Assembly (NCBI GenBank): GCA_020636215.1
Contig: JACJYG010000008.1
Coordinates: 172,501-236,500 of the forward strand
Source: Lewinellaceae bacterium
GTDB taxonomy: Bacteria > Bacteroidota > Bacteroidia > Chitinophagales > Saprospiraceae
Direction of reading: 5' to 3'
DNA: 64,000 nucleotides
This document shows positions 22,001-28,946 of this stretch, piece by piece. Under the pieces are notes generated by a model. That model was not told the origin of the DNA and searched no databases. It was given only the letters and a program-made list of their open reading frames with translations. Position 1 is the stretch's first letter. Each line of letters starts with the position of its first letter. Both the position numbers and the translations under genes were made by a program.

Positions 22001-22402
22001 TATACCGAGCTGGATGGCATCGAAACGGAGGAAGAGCTGGCGCAGTTTGAGGAGCGTATGCGCGACCGATTCGGCAAATTACCCATTCAGGTGAAGGAGC
22101 TCTTTGAGGGGCTGCGCCTCCGATGGGTGTGTAAAGCACTGGGCTTCGAACGCATTATTTTAAAAAACAACAAGCTGCGCTGTTACTTCGTGGAGAACCC
22201 ACAATCGGCATTTTTTGAATCCGCTTTGTTCAACAACATCATTCAGCTCATTTCCACCCAGGGAAACAAGCAGGGGCTGAGTTTCAAACAGTCGCATAAG
22301 CATTTTATCCTGGTAAAGGATGGTGTGAAGGGATTGAGAGAGGCGCATGAAGTGTTGCAGAGGATTTTGGATAAGGTGGGTGCTGTAACGGAGGCCGGCT
22401 AG
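19013..22402 (+). CDS. mfd: transcription-repair coupling factor
   Basis: An 1,129-residue Mfd. It removes RNA polymerase stalled at DNA lesions and recruits UvrA. The N-terminal third is the UvrB-like region (FFPDSFKRPMHFEEL; the EFGFNREDFVYEPGQFSIRG-type stretch near residue 170-185). The RNA polymerase-interaction region around residue 440-500 has GDFVTHMDHGVGRYSGLEK. The RecG-like translocase has Walker A GDVGFGKTEVAVRGA near residue 595, the DEEQ box IIDEEQKFGV near 695, and motif VI LHQLRGRVGRS near 865. The TRCF C-terminal domain closes the protein. Full length and intact, in contrast to the frameshifted genes to its left. The start is GTG (NSNLERLLELYRDEE follows); no in-frame ATG exists upstream. 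Confidence 0.97.
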   Translation: MNSNLERLLELYRDEERTQRIVQAIGSETPARLKLTGMAGAQGSFVLAGTYLAAPQSHLFIANDKEEAAYIQNNLAHLLDKKPIRFFPDSFKRPMHFEELNNNNVLLRTETINQLSNSPAAGELVVSYPEALFEKVVSPEILNQQRINISKGEELDVDFLVEVLVEYGFNREDFVYEPGQFSIRGGIVDIFSFGNEYPYRVELFDEEVESIRTFNPTTQLSVQNIARVTIIPNINTKFSQEQKVSLLGILPARTAIWVMDFQVLLDKLTLCFEKAEAFAKTVRLQEEEELKKIFRDRAFIRPHEIIEDIETYPIICLADSAQPIEFKQKIIYNTQPQPSFNKHFKLLIANLNENTKNGIENYLFAENPKQIERFYAIFEDLNAQVQFHPIPNSISQGFVDTALKVACYTDHQIFQRFHRYRLRQGFTKDQALTLRMLRELQAGDFVTHMDHGVGRYSGLEKIDINGHVQESVRLIYKNNDILYVSINSLHKITKYVGKEGTAPKLDKLGSDTWKNLKARTKKKVKDIATELIKLYAKRKASKGFAFPPDGYLQNELEASFIYEDTPDQLKSTNDVKEDMMKAHPMDRLICGDVGFGKTEVAVRGAFKAVVGGKQVAVLVPTTILALQHYRTFKERLEEFGVSVDYVNRFRTTAQRNQIFKQLKEGELDVIIGTHALLSKQIGFKDLGLLIIDEEQKFGVAAKEKLRNLKVNVDTLTLTATPIPRTLQFSLMAARDLSIIRTPPPNRQPIHTEVRIFSDEIIREAIYYEVNRGGQVFFVHNRVKSLADIAAMVQRMCPDVEVAVAHGQMDSDKLEKTLVEFIDGRHDVLVCTNIIETGLDIPNANTIIINNAHQFGMSDLHQLRGRVGRSNQKAFCYLFSPPLSTLTTEARKRLKTLEEFSDLGSGFNIAMRDMDIRGAGNLLGAEQSGFIADIGYETYQKILEEAIRELKETEFKELFREELEKKPQFVRDVQIDTDSEMLIPDEYVSSIQERLSLYTELDGIETEEELAQFEERMRDRFGKLPIQVKELFEGLRLRWVCKALGFERIILKNNKLRCYFVENPQSAFFESALFNNIIQLISTQGNKQGLSFKQSHKHFILVKDGVKGLREAHEVLQRILDKVGAVTEAG

Positions 22403-22560
22403 AGTGGCTCCGTTTACCGCATCCCTTTTCCTGCCGAATGGGTTTCCTGTATCAGCAGTAGAGACTCTTCATTCAAGTGTTTCACCGCGCACGTGCCCCC
22501 CTGGTTTACAGAGCAGATTTCAACCTGAAACCCGGAACTTGGAACAGTCCTTAGGCTTAC

Positions 22561-23517
22561 TTACGACAACTTTCCATAAGCCTCCTGCAACACCTCAGCT
22601 GACCGGTTCAAAGCCATGGCCTCTTCTTCCGGAAGCTCGGCTTTAATGATGCGCTTTACCCCATCTCCATCGACCAGGCAAGGTACACTGATGCACACAT
22701 TTTCCAGGCCGTATTCGCCCTGCAAAGAAGTTGAGACCGTCAGCATGCTACTCTGATTGCGCAGAATGGCCCCAATGATCCGCACCAGGGCCTGCCCGAC
22801 GGCAAAATTGGTGGACCCTTTGTAGTCAATGATGTGATAGGCGGAATGGCGAACCTGTTCTTCGATCCTGGTGCGGTCTTTCAACCAGCTTTGCATGGTG
22901 CCGTTTTCCAAACAGAAAGTATCCACTGGTATTCCACCAATATTGGTCAGTGACCAGGCAGCGAACTCACTGTCGCCGTGTTCCCCCAGGATGTAGGCGT
23001 GCACATTATGCACCCCCACGCCGCAGTATTTGCTGATCAGATATCGAAAACGGGCGCTATCCAGCACGGTGCCGGAGCCAATGATGCGGCCTCTGTCCCA
23101 ACCGGAACGTTCCAGGGCAACCCGCGTGAGTACATCGACCGGATTGGCCACTACCATGATCACTGCCGCTGAACCCTGTTCTACAATATCATCAACGATA
23201 CTTTCTATGATGCGGGCATTGCGCTGCAGAAGGCTCAGACGTGATTCTCCGGGGCGCTGGCTGGCGCCCGCTGTAATGACAATAGCCTGGGCGTCTGCAT
23301 AATCTTCTTTATCTCCTTCCTGAATGCTTACCGGCGGAAAAAAAGGCAGTCCGTGGGAGAGGTCGAGTACCTGCCCAGCCAACAGATTTTTATTGACGTC
23401 GATCAATACAATCTCATCGGCCAGGCCACTTTGAGCCAGGGAAAAAGCAAAAGTAGCCCCTACATCCCCCGCTCCGACAATGACGACCTTCCTGGATTTC
23501 CATTTTTCTGAATTCAT
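22561..23517 (-). CDS. ldh: L-lactate dehydrogenase
   Basis: A cytosolic NAD-dependent 2-hydroxyacid dehydrogenase interconverting pyruvate and L-lactate. The N-terminus has the nucleotide-binding motif VVIVGAGDVGATFAF. The mobile loop reads GASQRPGESRLSLLQRN; the Gln at the specificity position and the following Arg favour lactate over malate dehydrogenase, which carries Arg there. The catalytic His lies in ILGEHGDSEFAAWS. Length is 318 residues from the chosen ATG at 23517 (MNSEKWKSRK). The frame is open to an earlier ATG at 23580, but those 21 residues have no family counterpart. It stands alone between mfd (convergent) and the serpin. Confidence 0.93.
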   Translation of the reverse strand: MNSEKWKSRKVVIVGAGDVGATFAFSLAQSGLADEIVLIDVNKNLLAGQVLDLSHGLPFFPPVSIQEGDKEDYADAQAIVITAGASQRPGESRLSLLQRNARIIESIVDDIVEQGSAAVIMVVANPVDVLTRVALERSGWDRGRIIGSGTVLDSARFRYLISKYCGVGVHNVHAYILGEHGDSEFAAWSLTNIGGIPVDTFCLENGTMQSWLKDRTRIEEQVRHSAYHIIDYKGSTNFAVGQALVRIIGAILRNQSSMLTVSTSLQGEYGLENVCISVPCLVDGDGVKRIIKAELPEEEAMALNRSAEVLQEAYGKLS

Positions 23518-23590
23518 ACTGTGCAGTTTATTGACTTCATGTAGAAGTGCTTTGGAGCAAAAGATGTTCACGATGGGCAAGAATAAAAAG

Positions 23591-23614
23591 CCCCCGGTGC
23601 TGTGGCGCCGGGGG
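23591..23614 (-). terminator. Rho-independent terminator after the serpin gene
   Basis: A 10-bp GC-rich stem (CCCCCGGTGC paired with GCGCCGGGGG, one G-T pair) with a TGTG loop. On the minus strand it is followed by CTTTTTATTC, a T tract. It lies 30 bp past the serpin stop and before ldh, so it separates the two transcripts. Confidence 0.85.
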
Positions 23615-23644
23615 TGCTTCAGTTAAAAGAAATGGAGATTAGCT

Positions 23645-24886
23645 TTATTCGTTGGGGTTCATCATCTTGCCGATGAAGAGCACGCTGTTGGTTTGGTTCT
23701 CCCGGATGATAAAAACAAAGGGGTGGTCGGCCTTAAATGCCGGTATTAGTGGTACGGAGGTTTCCACGATCACGACCGCCGTCACAGCAGCTGCTTCCGT
23801 TCCTTCTTCATTCACTTCGATAAAGGATTTGTGCAGCACCTCATCGATCATCAGGTCGGCTTCGGCGATATTGGTGAAGTCGGCGCCAGGGCCGAAGGCA
23901 ATGCCCATACCCAGGTTGGTGAGGGGTTTGATCAGGCTTTTCTCGTATTTCATTTCGAACTTCGGCATGCTGAAGAACAACTCAGAATATTCAAAAGACT
24001 GCGTCCATTGTTCCCAATTGTCCGTGTTCAGTTGTCCGATGACCTCATCAACGGTATGGCCCGGGTTGGGTAGCAGAATACTCATGGAGAAAACAGAGTC
24101 GCCGTAAGCAAGGTCGATGGCCTGGAAAGTTTCGTTGGCGAAGTAGGGGAAGAAGGTCTGGCCCATGTTCATCATGTCCACCTCAGTGGTGGATCCATCT
24201 TCCAACCGGAAATTATCCGTATAGGTGTCTTCAGGGTCGAACTCATGCAGCCAGGCGCCTTTAAAATAAATGGCGTTGATGAGGTACATAACCACATCCG
24301 GTTCGATCTCTCCACTGATAATGGATTCGATCAGATTGTTGGTGTTATCCTTTACCCACCCGTTGATGATATCTTTGGCAGCCGGGGCAGCGAAATCCAG
24401 GGCCGCCACTTCGCTGTCGTAGAATTCCTGGTTCACATTCAGAAACTCCTGGCGCACCGGAAACCCCTGACGGTACCAGATGGAATTGGCCAGTTGGAGC
24501 TGAACCGCCGGGTCGAGGGCAGGCAGGAGGGTGAGCAATTGCTGGAATCCTGCGTTGGCCTGCTCGATCGTCAGGCCGTTTTGTTCCAGGGTAGCCATCA
24601 TATCGGCTCTGGTTTGCCCGTCAGCTCCGTTGACGGTCATGGAAAGAGCCGTGGCTACGCTCATGGGAGAGATAAAAATGTTCATATCCGCCTCCTCTTT
24701 CTGTAATTCCTGGAAGAGTTTGAATCCAAATGTATTATTGGAAAGCGTCAGATCGCAAGCCTCCGGGTTTTCCGTGCAATCTATCGTCGGATGAGGATTA
24801 GGATTGTCGTTGGCGGAATTGCTGTCGCATGACGCTACGAAAAGCAGCGGGGCAGCCAGCAGAAAGAATAAGATTGGCTTTTTCAT
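23645..24886 (-). CDS. serpin family lipoprotein (serine protease inhibitor)
   Basis: A 413-residue serpin with a lipoprotein signal (MKKPILFFLLAAPLLFVASC), so it is likely membrane-anchored facing the periplasm or cell surface. The serpin fold covers residues 40 to 412. The hinge of the reactive loop is EEGTEAAAVTAVVIV, with small residues as in inhibitory serpins, followed by ETSVPLIP. Counting from the conserved hinge Gly as P15 puts P1-P1' at Thr-Ser, suggesting an elastase- or subtilisin-like target (inference). The C-terminal signature ADHPFVFIIRENQTNSVLFIG is intact. An upstream ATG at 24907 adds seven residues without signal character. The target protease is unknown; the next gene upstream is an M23 metallopeptidase, not a serpin target. 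Confidence 0.92.
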   Translation of the reverse strand: MKKPILFFLLAAPLLFVASCDSNSANDNPNPHPTIDCTENPEACDLTLSNNTFGFKLFQELQKEEADMNIFISPMSVATALSMTVNGADGQTRADMMATLEQNGLTIEQANAGFQQLLTLLPALDPAVQLQLANSIWYRQGFPVRQEFLNVNQEFYDSEVAALDFAAPAAKDIINGWVKDNTNNLIESIISGEIEPDVVMYLINAIYFKGAWLHEFDPEDTYTDNFRLEDGSTTEVDMMNMGQTFFPYFANETFQAIDLAYGDSVFSMSILLPNPGHTVDEVIGQLNTDNWEQWTQSFEYSELFFSMPKFEMKYEKSLIKPLTNLGMGIAFGPGADFTNIAEADLMIDEVLHKSFIEVNEEGTEAAAVTAVVIVETSVPLIPAFKADHPFVFIIRENQTNSVLFIGKMMNPNE

Positions 24887-24980
24887 GATTGCAGTATTTT
24901 TTGTCATAAAGCAGGACGACAGGCAGGGCCAGGAACGTTGGGGGATGAAAAAAAATTCCCACTCCCAAGCTGGAAAGAGC

Positions 24981-26693
24981 TTACCTCAGAAAGGCCCCCT
25001 CGAAGGCCGCACGGTTGCCCACTCCATCCACCACCTCTAGCCGAAGCTGATGCTTTCCGGGCGGAAGTCCCTTTTCGAAGCGGTGCTCCAGGTATTGGCG
25101 CTTTTCATCATAACTAAATAACACCCATCGGCCATCGATCGTTCCGCGGTATTGCAGGCCTTTCTCGCCGGCGCCGGCTTGCACATTATCGCCGATCCGG
25201 AATGCGAGGATGGGTTGTTGCCGCATATCTTCCTGGAATAGCAGGGGTTCAATATCAGGCGGGGTTTCATCCACCATAATGCAATAATCGCCGAGCTGGC
25301 GCACCTGGGCGTGGAGTGAGCCATCCTTCCACTGGCCGCCGCAATTGACAATTTCATGGTGGCTATTGCAGTAGGCGATAAAGGCTTTGTCTTTCAGCCC
25401 ATCCGGAATGAGCCGGTTGGGGCGAATGGCCAGGTAAAATTCCCGATGCACTGGGCTCCGGTTGTTGTGCAGGTGGTGAACAAGGGAAAAGAGTTGATAC
25501 GATTCCTCCAGGGTAGCCTGATAATCGAAATACAGGTCTTCGTAGAAGGCGCTATCCGGGAAATACACCTCCATGCCGGCGGAACGGATGATACTGGGCT
25601 CGTTGAAAGGGAGGAAGTAGTTGTAATATCGTTTTTCCGGTTTTTCCGTGGGTTGCAATCGGCGTTTCAGCCAGCATTCCAGACGGGCGGTATTGCCGGC
25701 CAGATCTCGGGTAAGAAAAGTCAGCTTTGCTTTCCCCCCGGGCGCCAGTGCGACGATACCATCGCCCGGATCGTAAATATCCAGCGCGTTACCGGGCATT
25801 CGGTAGCAACGGTTGAAAAGGCCCTCCCCTTCTGTTTGGGCGGAATAATCGATATGTCCATCCAAAAAGGAATCACTTTCCGGGCCGAGGGCAGCCAGAT
25901 GGAAGGCATAAGACAGAGAATCGTTGATGAAAAACTGGAGTTCATAGATTCCGTCCCAGTTGTCGGCGCCGTCCAGTTGGTCGAAAGCTTTCAGGGAGAA
26001 AGCAGTAGATGGCGAATCCGTATACAGGGTATCCCCTTTAGAAAGCCGGTACGCCCCCCGGCTCCCGCGAACTGGAAAGAGGGTGCTGCTATGGCTTGTA
26101 CCGTTTTGGCTCAGTAGGTAAAGGCGCAAGGCCTGAATGGCCGGCGGCCTGTGGTCTGCAATCTTCAAACCGAACAGCAATGGGTTTATGGCAGGCCCGC
26201 CGCCACTTTCCCGGAGTTCAAAATGCAGATGTGGCCCAAAGGAATGCCCGGTAAGGCCGATATACCCCACCACCGCTCCGGCTTCAAATGGGAAGCGATT
26301 ACTTTCAGGCAAGAGTTCTACTTCAAAAGATTCGTGGGCGTACTGATTACTTTTGACATATTCCTCCACTTCCGGGCTGAAGCGGTCGAGGTGGGCATAG
26401 ACCGAAGTGTAGCCGTTGGGATGAGACAGATATATAGCCTTGCCATAGCCTCCCGAACGCACTTCAATCCGGGAAATGAAGCCGGCGGCGGTTGCCAACA
26501 GAGGTTGCCCGACATAACCCTTGATATCCAGCCCAGAGTGAAAATGGCCGGGCCGCAGTTCGCCGAAAGTACCGGACAGGCGCAAAGGGCCGTCAAGGGG
26601 CAACCGGAATTGCTCCGGCGGATAGCGTTTATCCTGCTGAAAGGAAAAGGAAAATAAGAGGCAAAAAAACAGTGCAATAGAACCGGTCCGCAT
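24981..26693 (-). CDS. M23 family metallopeptidase (secreted)
   Basis: A 570-residue exported protein with signal peptide MRTGSIALFFCLLFSFSFQ. Near residue 30-150 lies a LytM/M23 domain: zinc ligands in GHFHSGLDIKG and GHSFGPHLHFELRE are present, as in active peptidoglycan endopeptidases. The remaining 400 residues are beta-rich and unassigned; they include PDSAFYEDLYFDY and a C-terminal Ig-like ending (GLPPGKHQLRLEVVDGVGN). This long M23 layout is common in Bacteroidota. The chosen start gives the signal peptide; the frame is open to 26756, inside aat. It begins 41 bp after the aat stop, so it may share its transcript. Confidence 0.88.
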   Translation of the reverse strand: MRTGSIALFFCLLFSFSFQQDKRYPPEQFRLPLDGPLRLSGTFGELRPGHFHSGLDIKGYVGQPLLATAAGFISRIEVRSGGYGKAIYLSHPNGYTSVYAHLDRFSPEVEEYVKSNQYAHESFEVELLPESNRFPFEAGAVVGYIGLTGHSFGPHLHFELRESGGGPAINPLLFGLKIADHRPPAIQALRLYLLSQNGTSHSSTLFPVRGSRGAYRLSKGDTLYTDSPSTAFSLKAFDQLDGADNWDGIYELQFFINDSLSYAFHLAALGPESDSFLDGHIDYSAQTEGEGLFNRCYRMPGNALDIYDPGDGIVALAPGGKAKLTFLTRDLAGNTARLECWLKRRLQPTEKPEKRYYNYFLPFNEPSIIRSAGMEVYFPDSAFYEDLYFDYQATLEESYQLFSLVHHLHNNRSPVHREFYLAIRPNRLIPDGLKDKAFIAYCNSHHEIVNCGGQWKDGSLHAQVRQLGDYCIMVDETPPDIEPLLFQEDMRQQPILAFRIGDNVQAGAGEKGLQYRGTIDGRWVLFSYDEKRQYLEHRFEKGLPPGKHQLRLEVVDGVGNRAAFEGAFLR

Positions 26694-26734
26694 AGTGAGT
26701 CCCTTTTCGGCCGGATAAAGATAGGAAAAGAAGG

Positions 26735-27424
26735 TTATCCCTCTTCTTCCAGCCAATCACTCCATTTTCCGATGATTGTTTTTTCGGACTGGTTTTCGCT
26801 TAAGTACTCCAGGAAATGGGCCCGGGGAATGGGCCGGGCGCCCATGCTGGCCAGGTGGCGGGTTTCCTGCTGGCAGTCGATCAGGCGGAAGCCGCGGGCC
26901 TGGAGTTGGCGCACCAGAGCGATAAAGCCGAATTTGGAGGCATTGCTCACCTTGGTGAACATCGATTCTCCAAAAAACACTCTGCCCAGAGAAATGCCAT
27001 ATAAGCCCCCCACCAATGCGCCATCCTGCCATACTTCTACCGAATGGGCGTACCCCATTTCGTGTAGCTGGCTGTATCCTTTCACCATTTCTTTAGTGAT
27101 CCAGGTATGCCGGCGGACTTTCCCACACAGGCGCATGACGGTTTCGAACGCATGGTCAAAAGTCAGGCTGAATTTGCGTTGGTTGAAATAGGGGCGCATA
27201 CTTTTGGAAACCTTGAGTTCTTCCGGGAACAATACCGCCCGAGGGTCGGGCGACCACCACAGGATGGGCTCACCAGGGCCGTACCAGGGGAAGATGCCCT
27301 GGCTATAGGCTGCCAGCAGGCGTTCGGGAGAAAGGTCGCCCCCGACAGCCAGTACACCTTCCTTTTCAGCAAGCTCCGGTTTGGGAAAGATGATATTTTC
27401 TTCGGAAAGCCAGTAAATGGGCAT
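26735..27424 (-). CDS. aat: leucyl/phenylalanyl-tRNA--protein transferase
   Basis: A 229-residue cytosolic enzyme that transfers Leu or Phe from aminoacyl-tRNA to N-terminal Arg or Lys, creating an N-degron. Family signatures: IYWLSEENIIFPKPELA at the start, GLLAVGGDLSPERLL-like GVLAVGGDLSPERLL, AYSQGIFPWYGPGEPILWWSPDPR, and FGESMFTKVSNASKFGF with ASRFAL-like spacing, then LIDCQQETRHLASMGAR. Start chosen at the ATG giving MPIYWLSEE; the frame extends to 27511, overlapping clpS, but the extra 29 residues are unlike the family. It directly follows clpS, whose product delivers such N-degrons to ClpAP or ClpCP. Confidence 0.95.
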   Translation of the reverse strand: MPIYWLSEENIIFPKPELAEKEGVLAVGGDLSPERLLAAYSQGIFPWYGPGEPILWWSPDPRAVLFPEELKVSKSMRPYFNQRKFSLTFDHAFETVMRLCGKVRRHTWITKEMVKGYSQLHEMGYAHSVEVWQDGALVGGLYGISLGRVFFGESMFTKVSNASKFGFIALVRQLQARGFRLIDCQQETRHLASMGARPIPRAHFLEYLSENQSEKTIIGKWSDWLEEEG

Positions 27425-27494
27425 TCTCACAATAGGTTGAAAAAATGAGGGAGTTGCGGCCGGTAATTTCCTTTTTTGCCCTCGCTGCAAGTTC

Positions 27495-27809
27495 TTAGTT
27501 TCCGCCTTCAATCACTGCGGACAAGCCCCGATCGACCAGGGCGTCTTTCTTGGGCTTCAGTACATTCTTAGGGGCTGTTTTCACGATAGCTTTACCCTTG
27601 AAGTGGATGATTAGGGCCAATTGCTCGGACTGTTCATTCGAATGGTTCAACACTTCCATGAAGCACTGGATGACCCATTCAAAAGTATTGTGGTCGTCGT
27701 TGTAAACGATGAGTTGAGCCAGCTCACCAATATCCGAATCAGAGAGGTCTTCTTCCACAACGACTTCTTCCAATTCCTCCTGATTTTGACCGTATAATTC
27801 GTGCAACAT
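27495..27809 (-). CDS. clpS: ATP-dependent Clp protease adaptor ClpS
   Basis: A 104-residue ClpS. It binds N-terminal Leu, Phe, Tyr or Trp on substrates and hands them to the Clp ATPase. The key motif VYNDDHNTFEWVIQCFMEVL holds the residues lining the N-degron pocket (the Asn-Asp-Asp run and the following His). The second half, EQSEQLALIIHFKGKAIV, includes the conserved stretch before the last helix. The acidic N-terminal tail (EELEEVVVEEDLSD) fits the flexible extension. The start at 27809 (MLHELYGQNQ) is preferred; a longer frame to 27860 adds 17 residues. It lies 70 bp upstream of aat on the same strand. Confidence 0.93.
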   Translation of the reverse strand: MLHELYGQNQEELEEVVVEEDLSDSDIGELAQLIVYNDDHNTFEWVIQCFMEVLNHSNEQSEQLALIIHFKGKAIVKTAPKNVLKPKKDALVDRGLSAVIEGGN

Positions 27810-27905
27810 GGCTATGCAATTAGTAATCGAAAAAAAGCGGCAAACTATATAAGGTAACAACTAATTCCGCCCTTTTAATGCAATTTGCATTTTTTTTCCT
27901 ACCTA

Positions 27906-27913
27906 CAAAGATA
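27906..27913 (-). promoter_or_regulatory. -7 promoter box TATCTTTG (clpS-aat)
   Basis: Exact TAnnTTTG match on the minus strand, 97 bp upstream of the preferred clpS start and 46 bp upstream of the alternative one. It is the only such box in the clpS/EamA intergenic region. Confidence 0.4.
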
Positions 27914-27959
27914 GGGGTTCTTCTTCGATTTTTTTTCTTTGCAGCGCAAAACAAAAGGC

Positions 27960-28859
27960 ATGGATAACATCAAGCGGGCGTATTTGGAATTGCATATTGC
28001 CGTATTCCTTTTCGGGTTTACGGCTATCCTGGGCGACCTCATCCAGCTTTCCGCCCTGGTGTTGGTGTGGTGGCGGGTATTGTTGACGACTTTGAGCCTG
28101 CTTTTTCTGGTACGTGTAGGGAAAATTTTCCGGGAATTATCCCGCAACACCATACTGCAGTATATGGGAATTGGGATACTGGTGGCTTTTCATTGGCTGG
28201 CTTTTTATGGCGCCATCAAGCTGTCCAATGCTTCCATTGCGCTGATCTGTATGGCGACCACATCTTTTTTCACTGCGCTCATTGAACCGCTCATTATGCG
28301 ACAGCGGGTTCGTGGATATGAGATCCTTTTGGGTTTACTGATCATTCCGGGCATGGCCCTCATTGTCAGTAGTACTGCAGCATCGATGAACATGGGCATA
28401 CTAGCCGGCCTGGCGTCCGCGTTTTTGGCGGCCCTATTCGCCACCTTTAACAAACGGTTAATCGGGCGGACAAACGAAATGAGCATAACGTTTTTGGAAT
28501 TAGGTAGCGCCTGGCTGTTTCTTAGTATTGTGATTCCAATATACCTGCTCAATCGGGAAACGCCTCTGAACTTCCTGCCGTCAGGTACTGACTGGCTTTA
28601 TTTATTGACCCTGGCGCTGCTTTGTACTACTTTGGCCTATGTACTGGCGCTGCGGTCGTTGCGCCATCTGTCCGCTTTCGCTTCCAACCTGACCGTCAAC
28701 CTTGAGCCCGTTTATGGCATCGCCCTGGCCTGGTTGCTGCTTAATGAGGACCAGGAACTGGACCCCGGTTTTTACTGGGGCGTCCTGATTATTCTGGCCG
28801 CCGTATTCAGTTATCCTTTATTAAGGCGAAGATTCGGAAGAGGAGTGATCATTCCCTGA
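27960..28859 (+). CDS. EamA family (DMT) transporter
   Basis: A 299-residue inner-membrane protein with about ten hydrophobic helices in two EamA halves, the layout of drug/metabolite exporters such as RhaT or YdcZ relatives. Diagnostic stretches are HIAVFLFGFTAILGDLIQL, HWLAFYGAIKLSNASIAL in the first half, and FASNLTVNLEPVYGIALAW in the second, where family members carry the conserved Glu-Pro. The substrate cannot be told from sequence; amino acids or metabolites are usual. Start at MDNIKRAYLE; an upstream ATG at 27939 adds seven residues. It is divergent from clpS and convergent with ftsH, with a shared terminator between. Confidence 0.88.
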   Translation: MDNIKRAYLELHIAVFLFGFTAILGDLIQLSALVLVWWRVLLTTLSLLFLVRVGKIFRELSRNTILQYMGIGILVAFHWLAFYGAIKLSNASIALICMATTSFFTALIEPLIMRQRVRGYEILLGLLIIPGMALIVSSTAASMNMGILAGLASAFLAALFATFNKRLIGRTNEMSITFLELGSAWLFLSIVIPIYLLNRETPLNFLPSGTDWLYLLTLALLCTTLAYVLALRSLRHLSAFASNLTVNLEPVYGIALAWLLLNEDQELDPGFYWGVLIILAAVFSYPLLRRRFGRGVIIP

Positions 28860-28886
28860 TTAGTTGTATGGAAGGGCACAAAAAAG

Positions 28887-28918
28887 AAGGGGCCAAAACA
28901 AGTAATTTCTGGCCCCTT
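28887..28918. terminator. bidirectional terminator between EamA and ftsH
   Basis: A 9-bp stem (AAGGGGCCA paired with TGGCCCCTT) with a 14-nt loop, flanked by A-rich sequence on the left and TTAATAATG on the right. It sits between two convergent genes. Confidence 0.7.
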
Positions 28919-28946
28919 AATAATGTGGAATAGTATTCTAATATAC

